This document shows, one piece after another, positions 1-6,922 of a stretch of 20,780 nt of DNA. Every line of letters starts with the position of its first letter. Within the stretch, counting starts at the first letter, position 1. The notes below the pieces were generated by a model, which was given only the letters and a program-made list of their open reading frames with translations, was not told the DNA's origin and made no database searches. The stretch lies in the IMG/VR virus record IMGVR_UViG_3300031622_000568, positions 1 through 20,780 of that record; one strand, given 5' to 3'. The position numbers and the translations under genes were made by a program. The DNA comes from a virus.

Positions 1-1
1 A

Positions 2-175
2 ATTCATGCATCTGCAGAGAGGTATGTTGATTTACTTTGTGACATGGGAACAAAAGAAGAAACGTTCAACGATGTATTAGGATCTGACTCAGATCTTGAT
101 GATGCAATATGTTATTACTTAGATCTAGATAAAATGGACGATGATGACGATGACGATATGTTTGGGGAAGAGTAA
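2..175 (+). CDS. C-terminal end of an acidic protein of unknown function (5' truncated)
   Basis: An open frame enters from the left edge and stops at TAA 173-175, giving 57 visible residues. The visible part is mostly helix-forming and ends in a strongly acidic tail: seven consecutive aspartates followed by Met-Phe-Gly-Glu-Glu. Acidic tails ending in a hydrophobic pair occur on T4-family proteins that bind the sliding clamp, such as the late transcription factors gp55 and gp33. That is only an analogy here, because no diagnostic domain is visible. The stop lies 5 bases before the uvsY start, so the two genes are probably co-transcribed. I do not recognise the family. Confidence 0.6.
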   Translation: MHASAERYVDLLCDMGTKEETFNDVLGSDSDLDDAICYYLDLDKMDDDDDDDMFGEE

Positions 176-180
176 AAGTT

Positions 181-636
181 ATGGGATGGTATTCTGAAGT
201 ATCTAGAGACGTATCAAAGATTCCTAGTGCAATTGCATACTACGAAGCTCAAATTGTAGACGCACAGCCTGAGATAAAATTAAGAGGAAACGTTGAAAAA
301 GCTGCTTCGGAAATGCCTGGAATAGTTGCCCATAGGTTTAACCAACTTCAAGAAATTGAAGCAATCTTACATTACATGAATATTGAGCTACGCAGGTTGC
401 GTAGCTCATATTTTAAAAAATATCTTGAAAACTATCAACGTGCATTATCAAGTCGAGATGTTGATCGATATGTTGACGGCGAGGCAGATGTAGTTGACTA
501 CGAAAAAATTATAAACGAATTTGCATTACTTCGTAACAAATGGTTAGGAGTATTAAAAGGTCTTGATCAAAAGCAATGGCAGATTACAAATGTTGTAAAG
601 TTAAGAGTAGCAGGTATGGAAGATGCAAGCCTTTAA
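181..636 (+). CDS. uvsY: UvsY-like recombination mediator
   Basis: The 151-aa product is close in length to T4 UvsY (137 aa). UvsY loads the UvsX recombinase onto single-stranded DNA coated with gp32 during recombination-dependent replication and repair. The protein is helical and rich in charge. Its middle part, about residues 57-106, has a basic segment (IELRRLRSSYFKK) followed by a Leu-Ser-Ser...Arg-Tyr-Val-Asp-Gly pattern. The C-terminal part (KGLDQKQWQITNVVKLRVAG) matches what I recall of UvsY from T4-like marine phages. The start ATG follows the preceding stop by 5 bases. The codons for residues 69-76 form a perfect 11-bp inverted repeat. The assignment rests on remembered family pattern and neighbourhood (UvsW lies 7.5 kb downstream), because UvsY diverges strongly. 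Confidence 0.72.
   Translation: MGWYSEVSRDVSKIPSAIAYYEAQIVDAQPEIKLRGNVEKAASEMPGIVAHRFNQLQEIEAILHYMNIELRRLRSSYFKKYLENYQRALSSRDVDRYVDGEADVVDYEKIINEFALLRNKWLGVLKGLDQKQWQITNVVKLRVAGMEDASL
384..408. repeat. Perfect 11-bp inverted repeat (hairpin) inside uvsY
   Basis: Bases 384-394 (TGAGCTACGCA) pair perfectly with 398-408 across a 3-base loop (GGT). The downstream flank is TATTTT. The stem is GC-richer than its surroundings and resembles an intrinsic terminator with a short U-tract, but it lies about 200 bases inside the uvsY reading frame. It could attenuate transcription, stabilise a processed 3' end, or be a by-product of codons for a basic helix. Function is inferred, the pairing is directly visible. 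Confidence 0.75.
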
Positions 637-653
637 TGAGAGTTGTCAAAACA

Positions 654-681
654 TTGTCAGATAAGTAATATGACATATGAT
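654..681 (+). promoter_or_regulatory. Possible sigma70-type promoter before the glycan island
   Basis: TTGTCA (654-659) and TATGAT (676-681), 16 bases apart, each match the -35 and -10 consensus at five of six positions. A second TTGTCA sits at 643-648. The predicted transcript start near 688 leaves about 10 bases before the methyltransferase ATG at 698, which is preceded by GGAGAG. In AT-rich DNA such matches can arise by chance. Confidence 0.35.
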
Positions 682-697
682 AGCGATTGGAGAGTAA

Positions 698-1249
698 ATG
701 CATTCGGAAAAATACCTAAAAGAATTAAAACGTTTACATAGTAAAAAATCTTTTGGAACTGCAAAGAATATTCCGCAAGGAGTACAAGATTTAATTTCTA
801 AAGAAGGCCTTGCATCAGTATTAGATTTTGGATGCGGCAAAGGCATGCCTTTTACACAACTTAAAGACGTAATAACTGTTCATAATTATGATCCAGTTAC
901 ATCTCCAATTCCTCTTCCTAACGATGCTGATATAGTTTATAGTAGTGATGTATTAGAGCATATTGAAGTAGACCAACTAGATCAAGTTATTGATAAATTA
1001 TATAATATAGCTTCAAAATATCAGTATCATTTAATTGCTTGTCATCCCGCAAAGAAAAAACTTAGCGATGGTAGAAATGCACATTTAATTATAGAAAAAC
1101 CTGAGTGGTGGAAAGCTATCCTTGACAAGAAAAATAAAGAATTAGGTTGGGAAATGATCAGCGAAGAAAGCACAGATCGTATGGTAAGTCTAAAAAAAGG
1201 TCCAGATATTCGTGTTATTAAATACATTGTCTATATGAAGAAAATATAA
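698..1249 (+). CDS. Class I SAM-dependent methyltransferase
   Basis: The 183-aa product has the glycine-rich motif I of Rossmann methyltransferases near residues 41-49 (VLDFGCGKG), an acidic residue after strand 2 (YDP, about 66-68) and a YSSDVLEHI segment typical of motif IV in small-molecule or sugar methyltransferases. The methyl acceptor cannot be read from sequence. Since the gene begins a run of sugar-transfer genes, a glycan or lipid-linked sugar is the likeliest substrate. The ATG at 698 has a good GGAGAG ribosome site 3 bases upstream. The next gene starts 1 base after its stop, indicating one operon. Confidence 0.75.
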   Translation: MHSEKYLKELKRLHSKKSFGTAKNIPQGVQDLISKEGLASVLDFGCGKGMPFTQLKDVITVHNYDPVTSPIPLPNDADIVYSSDVLEHIEVDQLDQVIDKLYNIASKYQYHLIACHPAKKKLSDGRNAHLIIEKPEWWKAILDKKNKELGWEMISEESTDRMVSLKKGPDIRVIKYIVYMKKI

Positions 1250-1250
1250 T

Positions 1251-1871
1251 ATGAAACAAGTTTATAATTACTGGATGCCTGATAGTGACAATCACTTTCA
1301 TAGGATGATTACTAAGCGTGTTAAAAATGGCGGTCCACCTGAATATCAAGATGATGTTAGAGACGAAGCATACAAGTATGTAACTGATTTTGATTTAGCA
1401 ATTGACGTTGGTGCAAACGTAGGCCTCTGGGCAAAACCTTTAAGTCAACATTTTAAACAAGTAATAGCATACGAACCAATGTCACAAGTATACGAATGCC
1501 TACATTTAAATATCAAAGATTTGCCTGTACAAGTTAATGAATATGCACTTGGTAATGTTAACAGCACAGTTCAAATGACATACGATAGTGATAATACTGG
1601 TAATAGTTTTATCAGCGAAGTTGGTGTTGGAAACATTGAAGTTAAGCGTATGGACGATTTAGATCTTCCTAAATTTGGATTGTTAAAGATAGATTGTGAG
1701 CGTCATGAATTAGAAGTATTACAAGGCGCTACTGAAACAATTTTAAAGTACAAGCCTATTGTAGTATGTGAACAACATCCTGATACTGAAGAATGTGCAG
1801 GAAAATATTTAAAATCTTTAGGAGCAAAGGAACTAACAAACGTTCGGAAAGATTATATCTTTGGATGGTAA
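1251..1871 (+). CDS. FkbM-family methyltransferase
   Basis: This 206-aa protein has the layout of FkbM-type (Methyltransf_21) enzymes. Motif I is at residues 51-58 (IDVGANVG). An acidic motif II follows in YEPM. A Leu-Leu-Lys-Ile-Asp-Cys-Glu segment near residues 145-151 leads into HELEVLQGA, and a CEQHP strand comes later. The LKIDxEGxExxVLxGA signature is typical of the family, though here the Gly after the Glu is Arg. Family members O-methylate sugars and other small hydroxyl groups. The gene sits between another methyltransferase and a nucleotidyltransferase fusion, so it probably caps or modifies a phage-specified glycan. Its stop lies 1 base before the next ATG. Confidence 0.85.
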   Translation: MKQVYNYWMPDSDNHFHRMITKRVKNGGPPEYQDDVRDEAYKYVTDFDLAIDVGANVGLWAKPLSQHFKQVIAYEPMSQVYECLHLNIKDLPVQVNEYALGNVNSTVQMTYDSDNTGNSFISEVGVGNIEVKRMDDLDLPKFGLLKIDCERHELEVLQGATETILKYKPIVVCEQHPDTEECAGKYLKSLGAKELTNVRKDYIFGW

Positions 1872-1872
1872 T

Positions 1873-2631
1873 ATGAGCAAAAAAGTTGTACTAGTAACTG
1901 GCGGGTTTGATCCGCTACACAGCGGACACATAGCATATTTCAAAGCAGCTAAAACATTAGGCGACACACTTATAGTCGGCCTTAATTCAGATGAGTGGCT
2001 TGAGCGTAAAAAGGGTCGATCCTTTATGCCGTGGAATGAACGCCTTTGTATAATTAATAACCTATCAGTAGTAGACGAAGTGTTTACCTTTATGGACAAT
2101 GATGATACTGCTATAAACTTTATAAAACAAGTTAAAGCACACTATCCTAAAGACAAGTTAATATTTGCTAACGGTGGCGATAGAACAGCAGACAACATTC
2201 CAGAAATGGTAGTTGACGGTGTTGAATTTGAATTTGGCGTAGGCGGCAAAGATAAAATAAACTCAAGTAGTTGGATACTTGAAGAATGGAAAAATCCAAA
2301 GACTATTAGAGAATGGGGATGGTATCGAGTTCTTGACACCCAAATAGGTTATAAGGTTAAAGAATTAGTTATTGCACCAGGAAAAAGTCTAAGTAATCAA
2401 CGACATTTTAAAAGAAGTGAACATTGGTATGTACTTAAAGGCCAGTGTGCGTTAACTACAGAATGGGATGATCGGGCGACAACGTCTTTACTAACTGAAC
2501 TAACATCTGGGTATGCTATTGGACAAAAAGTATGGCATCAAGCATCTAACAATACTAAAGATTTATGCCATATACTTGAAGTACAATATGGGGAAGAATG
2601 TGTGGAGGAAGACATTGAGCGAAGAACTTGA
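1873..2631 (+). CDS. Cytidylyltransferase-like domain fused to a C-terminal cupin
   Basis: The 252-aa product joins two domains. Residues 1 to about 135 form a nucleotidyltransferase of the glycerol-3-phosphate cytidylyltransferase / HldE C-terminal type. It has the GGFDPLHSGH motif (HxGH at 16-19) and the following GLNSDEWLERKKG segment, which activate a phosphorylated sugar or alcohol with CTP or ATP. Residues from about 165 to the end form a cupin resembling the C-terminal sugar isomerase domain of type II mannose-1-phosphate guanylyltransferases (HFKRSEHWYVLKG). I start at ATG 1873 rather than the upstream in-frame TTG at 1861, because 1873 follows the previous stop by 1 base. The substrate is unknown. 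One chain may combine isomerisation or sensing with activation of a sugar phosphate. The 3' end overlaps the next gene. Confidence 0.8.
   Translation: MSKKVVLVTGGFDPLHSGHIAYFKAAKTLGDTLIVGLNSDEWLERKKGRSFMPWNERLCIINNLSVVDEVFTFMDNDDTAINFIKQVKAHYPKDKLIFANGGDRTADNIPEMVVDGVEFEFGVGGKDKINSSSWILEEWKNPKTIREWGWYRVLDTQIGYKVKELVIAPGKSLSNQRHFKRSEHWYVLKGQCALTTEWDDRATTSLLTELTSGYAIGQKVWHQASNNTKDLCHILEVQYGEECVEEDIERRT
2604..2617 (+). promoter_or_regulatory. Shine-Dalgarno deciding a TTG start
   Basis: GGAGGA at 2604-2609 lies 5 bases before an in-frame TTG at 2615, inside the end of the upstream gene. An ATG at 2588 is also in frame but lacks a comparable site. This supports translation of the glycosyltransferase fusion from TTG 2615 by coupling with the upstream gene. 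Confidence 0.6.
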
Positions 2632-4315
2632 ACCTTTAAAGATTTTTATAGGATGGGACAGCAGAGAAGACATTGCTTATCAAGTATGCAAACAAAGTAT
2701 TCTTGATACTGCAACAGTACCTGTTGAAATTATACCATTAAAATTAGATGAACTACAAAAACAAAACTTGTATACTCGAGAACAAGATGTATTAGGTAGT
2801 ACTGAATTTACATTCAGTAGGTTTATGATTCCGTATCTTACAGACTATAAAGGCTGGGCATTGTTTATTGATTGCGATTTTATCTTTAAGAAAGATGTTG
2901 CACACTTATTTGAACTTAAAGATGACAAATATGCAGTAATGTGTGCTCATCACGATTATACTCCTAAAGAAGGATCAAAGATGGACGGGCAAGCACAATT
3001 ACCTTATCCAAGAAAAAATTGGTCGAGTATGGTTCTTTGGAACTGCGAACACCCTAGTAATAAAAAAGTAGACTTACGATTAATTAATGATAAAAAAACA
3101 AGTGGTGCATTCCTTCATAGATTTTCTTGGTTAGCTGATAAAGAAGTAGGAGAAATAACTCATCAATGGAATTGGTTAGTAGGTTGGTATAAAGAACCAC
3201 AAGATGGTACTCCGTGGGCATTACACTATACTGAAGGTGGTCCTTGGTTTGAAGGATTTGAAGATTGTGAATATGCATTAGATTGGGTAAGATCAAAATC
3301 AAATTATTACCAATCTCAGCTAGGTAAATTTTATGCAAGAGATAACCGAGCAGCATTACGAAAAATAGACGTTAACGAGTTAACAGTAAGTGAACATGCT
3401 AAACAACTATTAAACTTGACATTACAAGAATTAGTAGATCCTAATGAGCTAGTATATAAAGAAACTAAGTCTAAAATACAACAAATAAAGGAGGATGCAA
3501 TGGGGAAGAAAGTTGCAGCAATTAATATGCCTGACTTTAATAAATTAGGTGTAACAGCAAAAGGTCTAGCGTATGATCCTTTTTGTGAAGACTTTATACT
3601 AGGTAGTGGTGGTACATTAAGTGACTTTGATAGACAAGTAGGTACTGATAATGCTTTGGTTATTAGAGGATTAGGCGGTGGTGGACAAAAAGCCATTAAG
3701 TATTGTAAAGAAAATAATAGAGACTTTTATGCAATTGATACTGGCTACATGCAACCTGGCAGTAGAAAAGACTATCATAGAATTACAAAAAATAATCTAC
3801 AAAACTTAGGACCAATAATAGAACGGCCCGACGATAGGCTATCAACATTAGGCTGGCGTGGTAAAAAAATGAGAAAAGGTAGTTATATTTTAATATGTCC
3901 ACCAAGTCCAAAAGTAATGAAATTTTACGGACAAGATGTAGACGAATGGATGGAACATGTACTATCTGAACTTCCAAAATATACTGATAGAGAACTTAAT
4001 GTAAGACTGAAACCTTCAAGAAGAGAACGAGTGTCAAATATGTCTATATATGATGCACTAGAAGAAGCACATTGTCTTGTAACATTTAATAGTATAGCTG
4101 CAACAGAAGCATTATTTTTTGGTAAGCCTGCTATTGCATTGGCACCTAATGCTGCACAAGCATTATGTAATAATAAACTTAGTGAAGTTGAAGACTTAAA
4201 CTATCCTAGTTTAGACGAAGTGCATGCATTTGCCGCTCACTTATCGTATTGCCAATTTACGCCAAATGAACTTCGAACCGGGTATGCTTGGAGCATAGTC
4301 AATGAAGGTAGTTAG
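2615..4315 (+). CDS. Two-domain glycosyltransferase (GT-A-like N-terminus, polysaccharide-biosynthesis-like C-terminus)
   Basis: The product is 566 aa from TTG 2615, or 575 aa from ATG 2588. Residues 1 to about 290 look like a GT-A glycosyltransferase related to family 8: an N-terminal IFIGWDSRED, then FTFSRFMIPYL, and a metal-binding DxD (DCD, 86-88) in ALFIDCDFIF. From Met296 a second domain of about 271 residues begins. It resembles the proteins encoded at 4302 and 6066, sharing the strand LNVRLKP (Arg at 464), the TFNSIAATEALFFGKPAIAL segment near 490, and a C-terminal helix ending in a Thr-x-x-Glu-Leu-x-x-Gly pattern. The role is probably sugar transfer to a surface glycan. The Met296 codon has its own strong ribosome site, so a separate C-terminal chain may also be made. 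Acceptor and donor are unknown. Confidence 0.75.
   Translation: MSEELEPLKIFIGWDSREDIAYQVCKQSILDTATVPVEIIPLKLDELQKQNLYTREQDVLGSTEFTFSRFMIPYLTDYKGWALFIDCDFIFKKDVAHLFELKDDKYAVMCAHHDYTPKEGSKMDGQAQLPYPRKNWSSMVLWNCEHPSNKKVDLRLINDKKTSGAFLHRFSWLADKEVGEITHQWNWLVGWYKEPQDGTPWALHYTEGGPWFEGFEDCEYALDWVRSKSNYYQSQLGKFYARDNRAALRKIDVNELTVSEHAKQLLNLTLQELVDPNELVYKETKSKIQQIKEDAMGKKVAAINMPDFNKLGVTAKGLAYDPFCEDFILGSGGTLSDFDRQVGTDNALVIRGLGGGGQKAIKYCKENNRDFYAIDTGYMQPGSRKDYHRITKNNLQNLGPIIERPDDRLSTLGWRGKKMRKGSYILICPPSPKVMKFYGQDVDEWMEHVLSELPKYTDRELNVRLKPSRRERVSNMSIYDALEEAHCLVTFNSIAATEALFFGKPAIALAPNAAQALCNNKLSEVEDLNYPSLDEVHAFAAHLSYCQFTPNELRTGYAWSIVNEGS
3488..3502 (+). promoter_or_regulatory. Internal ribosome-binding site at the domain junction
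   Basis: AAGGAGG (3488-3494) is followed after 5 bases by an in-frame ATG at 3500, exactly where the second domain begins (Met-Gly-Lys-Lys). It is one of the strongest Shine-Dalgarno sequences in the window. It suggests either internal initiation or the relic of two genes later joined in frame. Confidence 0.6.
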
Positions 4316-5231
4316 TTATCTTAAAACTGTTCCAGGTAAGAACATCAATCCGCAAAAAGAACAACTGTTATATGACTTTGCTACAGGAGTTACTGCGGCC
4401 GGTGACATTGGAATAGTTCATCTAAACGATAACTTAGTTACTTGCGATGCAGCAATGATACAAGGATGGGTTTATGATAAGATCACTACTCCACATTTGA
4501 GATTAAGAAATTCTGTTATAAAATCACAAAAAGAATACGGTAAGCACACTATTACTGCTGATGCAAATTTGTTTTTATTTCATGATCCAAAAAACTCTAA
4601 AGAATATTTAAGATATAGTTTTGATGGTATTTTTCCTACTACAGGAATATACTGCGATACAACAATTAATGATAAACGGTGGAACTCTATTTCAAAAACG
4701 TTAAACCTCAATCTAGCACAGTACACAAGACAAGGACATCATATAGTATTAATGTGTCAACGTCAAGGAGGATGGAGCATGAAAGGCTATGAAGTTTTAC
4801 AATGGATAGTTGATACTGTAAAAAGAATACAATTACATACATCTAGAAAAATTATTATAAGAAGCCATCCGGGTGATAAACTAGCAGTAGATTATCTAGC
4901 AAACAAACCTGGACATCCGTTAGGGCAGTTTTCTAATGTAGAATTAAGTCCACCAGGACGTTTATTAGATGAAGATTTAAACGGAGCATGGGCAATAGTT
5001 AATCATAATAGTAGTGCAGCCGTAGGACCAATTATTAAAGGGTATCATTGTTTTTTAACAGACTCAAACGATAGCCAATGCAAAGAAGTTAGCAACACAG
5101 ATTTTAGTACAATCGAACAGCCTGAATTTTTTGATAGAGAATTATGGCTTAAACGAATAAGCATGTTTCACTGGACTTTTGAAGAATTAAGATCAGGAGC
5201 ATGCTGGAAACATATGAGAGAACATATATAA
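4302..5231 (+). CDS. Capsular-polysaccharide-biosynthesis-like protein (paralogue 2 of 3)
   Basis: This 309-aa protein shares a layout with the C-terminal half of the preceding protein and with the product at 6066. A strand HIVLMCQRQGGWSM is followed by a helix, then IIIRSHPGDK (R187-P190), then AWAIVNHNSSAAVGPIIKGY (NHNSS near 234-238), then a closing WTFEELRSGACW helix. The Arg-x-His-Pro strand followed by a Ser/Asn-rich nucleotide-sugar-like loop is reminiscent of GT-B-fold capsule enzymes (Kdo or sialyl transfer type), an inference from pattern only. The ATG overlaps the upstream stop by 14 bases, and GGAG lies 8 bases before it. The gene ends in TAATG, overlapping the next start. The reaction is not established. 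Confidence 0.6.
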   Translation: MKVVSYLKTVPGKNINPQKEQLLYDFATGVTAAGDIGIVHLNDNLVTCDAAMIQGWVYDKITTPHLRLRNSVIKSQKEYGKHTITADANLFLFHDPKNSKEYLRYSFDGIFPTTGIYCDTTINDKRWNSISKTLNLNLAQYTRQGHHIVLMCQRQGGWSMKGYEVLQWIVDTVKRIQLHTSRKIIIRSHPGDKLAVDYLANKPGHPLGQFSNVELSPPGRLLDEDLNGAWAIVNHNSSAAVGPIIKGYHCFLTDSNDSQCKEVSNTDFSTIEQPEFFDRELWLKRISMFHWTFEELRSGACWKHMREHI

Positions 5232-6076
5232 TGGATATCACAGTATTAACAACATTTCATCAACCAGGATTAGAAAAATACGGACAGAGATTTTTAGATA
5301 GTTTTGCAGAACGTGTAGATAATCGTATTAAGTTATTAGTATACGCAGAAAATTGTTCACCTATTAATCCTAATCCAGAGCAAATTACAATACTAAATGC
5401 AGTAGAAGTATTGCCTAAATTAAATGCATTTAAAGTAAAATGGAAAGACTCTCCAAAAGCAAATGGCATCCCACCAGAGGCTATTAAAGCACGTAGACCA
5501 CGTGATCATCATAAGGCTTTTAAATGGGACGCTATACGCTTCGCTAATAAAACATACGCTGTGTATGACGCTTGTACACGCTCTAAGGACTGGTGTGTGT
5601 GGATGGACGCGGATACGTTTGTACATAGTGATTGGAGTTATGATGATTTTATAAAACTTCTACCAAACGACAAATGGATTACATACGTAGGCAGAGGCAA
5701 GGGTTCAGCCACCTGGCCAGAGTGCGGGTTTTATGGAATGAATTTACATAACACAGTTTGTCAAGAGTTCTTAACAGAATTTGAACGGGTGTATGAAGAT
5801 GCTGACAATGGTATCTTTAAGTTAGAAGAATGGCACGATAGTTTTGTGTTCGGCGACATTTTAAATCGTATGATACAAACATATCCCAATGTACTAGACT
5901 ATACAGCTGAAATGATATTAAAAGGAGCTATTACCGGGGGCGGCGGTCATCCGTTAATTAACAGTGAATTAGGAAGATGGATGGACCATCTTAAAGGAGC
6001 CCGCAAAGAATCTGGAAAGAGTTTAGATAAAGATCTAGTAAAAAATAGGCAAGAAGAATATTGGAATGAAAGTTAG
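5231..6076 (+). CDS. GT-A-like glycosyltransferase
   Basis: The 281-aa protein opens with a beta strand MDITVLTTFHQPG and contains the DxD motif in WCVWMDADTFVHSDW (about residues 124-126), which binds the metal and nucleotide sugar in GT-A folds. An aromatic segment with ECGFYGMN and a helical C-terminus follow. The start at 5231 is preferred to an upstream ATG at 5201, because it overlaps the previous stop as TAATG and follows GAGAG at 5216-5220. It lies between two paralogues of a second transferase-like family, so the set probably builds one oligosaccharide. Donor and acceptor sugars are unknown. Confidence 0.75.
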   Translation: MDITVLTTFHQPGLEKYGQRFLDSFAERVDNRIKLLVYAENCSPINPNPEQITILNAVEVLPKLNAFKVKWKDSPKANGIPPEAIKARRPRDHHKAFKWDAIRFANKTYAVYDACTRSKDWCVWMDADTFVHSDWSYDDFIKLLPNDKWITYVGRGKGSATWPECGFYGMNLHNTVCQEFLTEFERVYEDADNGIFKLEEWHDSFVFGDILNRMIQTYPNVLDYTAEMILKGAITGGGGHPLINSELGRWMDHLKGARKESGKSLDKDLVKNRQEEYWNES

Positions 6077-6905
6077 TTTATGGACAGATTATGGTGCACT
6101 TAATAGTAGACCTATCTTTGATGCTTTTGAACACAGTCTTATATCTGCTGGGTGGACTGTTTCTCATAATGATGCTAGTGCCGATGTTAATGTTATTTGG
6201 AGTGTGTTGTTTAATGGACGAATGGCTGGAAACAAGAAAGTCTGGAAACAAACCAAACCAACCATAGTATTAGAAGTCGGTGGCATTAAAAGAGGTACAA
6301 CATGGAAGGTAGGACTAAATGGGATTAATAGAGATGCTTACTTTGGCCCCAATAATAACAATGACACTCGCCATCGTCTATTGGGCCTATCATTAAAACC
6401 TTGGCGTACTAGCGGAGAGTTTATTCTTATAGCAGGACAACACGATAAGAGTCTGCAATGGCAAGGTATGCCAAGCATGAGCCAATGGCTGATGAACACT
6501 ATTGATACTATTCGAACATATACCAACCGTCCTATACTATTCCGTCCTCATCCTCGTTGTCCATTACCAAATATTGAAAACGAATTTAAAAATGTTTATA
6601 GACAACAACCAGTACAACTACCAAACAGTTACGATGATTTTGACATAGGCTTTGACAACGTACACGCTACTATAAGCTACTCTAGTAACCCAGGCATTCA
6701 TAGTGTACTTGATGGCGTTCCTGCGTTTGTAGGTACTAGCTCGTTAGCGTACGACGTTGCTAACGACATAAACTCTATGAACAATATAGAAGCACCCCTA
6801 ATGCCTGATAGAACACAATGGCTTAACGACTATGCACACACCGAATATACAGTTGAAGAAATATCTCAAGGAATTCCACTTAAACACTTGACATTCAAGC
6901 TATAA
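6066..6905 (+). CDS. Capsular-polysaccharide-biosynthesis-like protein (paralogue 3 of 3)
   Basis: This 279-aa product is the third copy of the domain seen at 3500-4315 and 4302-5231. Shared landmarks in the same order are a strand FILIAGQ, a helix with TIRTYTNRPILFRPHPR (R160-P163), ATISYSSNPGIHSVLDGVPAFV (SYSSN near 204-208), and a closing helix YTVEEISQGIPLKHL. The opening residues MKVSLWTDYG and the segment IVLEVGGIKRGTTW suggest an N-terminal Rossmann-like half. It overlaps the preceding stop by 11 bases and is the last gene of the glycan island. The promoter for the next operon lies in its last codons. The function is probably glycan synthesis; the specific reaction is unknown. Confidence 0.6.
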   Translation: MKVSLWTDYGALNSRPIFDAFEHSLISAGWTVSHNDASADVNVIWSVLFNGRMAGNKKVWKQTKPTIVLEVGGIKRGTTWKVGLNGINRDAYFGPNNNNDTRHRLLGLSLKPWRTSGEFILIAGQHDKSLQWQGMPSMSQWLMNTIDTIRTYTNRPILFRPHPRCPLPNIENEFKNVYRQQPVQLPNSYDDFDIGFDNVHATISYSSNPGIHSVLDGVPAFVGTSSLAYDVANDINSMNNIEAPLMPDRTQWLNDYAHTEYTVEEISQGIPLKHLTFKL

Positions 6906-6916
6906 TATAGTATAAT
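6888..6916 (+). promoter_or_regulatory. Perfect sigma70-type promoter, leaderless geometry
   Basis: TTGACA (6888-6893), a 17-base spacer and TATAAT (6911-6916) match the consensus at every position. The next ATG (6923) is 7 bases after the last -10 base, where transcription would be expected to begin, and no Shine-Dalgarno lies between. It probably drives the operon from 6923 through uvsW early in infection using host RNA polymerase. Confidence 0.8.
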
Positions 6917-6922
6917 AGTAAT

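Noticed and set aside
636-668. A 10-codon frame beginning at ATG 636 (TAATG overlap with uvsY), and a 23-codon frame at 670-741
   Set aside because: Both are very short with no ribosome site. The second overlaps the methyltransferase start and is best seen as chance frames in the promoter region.
1833-2099. Minus-strand open frames opposite many genes (for example 1833-2099, 3331-3696, 7606-7998, 9528-9890)
   Set aside because: They are shadows of real plus-strand genes, with low-complexity products and no recognisable motifs or ribosome sites.
6741-6766. 8-bp inverted repeat TCGTTAGC/GCTAACGA with a 10-base loop
   Set aside because: Several such repeats are expected by chance in 20 kb. There is no terminator-like tail and it lies within coding sequence.
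698-6905. The glycosyltransferase island as a DNA-base glycosylation system
   Set aside because: No hydroxymethylase or other base-modifying enzyme is in the window, and the protein types (polysaccharide-like domains, FkbM, cytidylyltransferase) fit surface glycans better.
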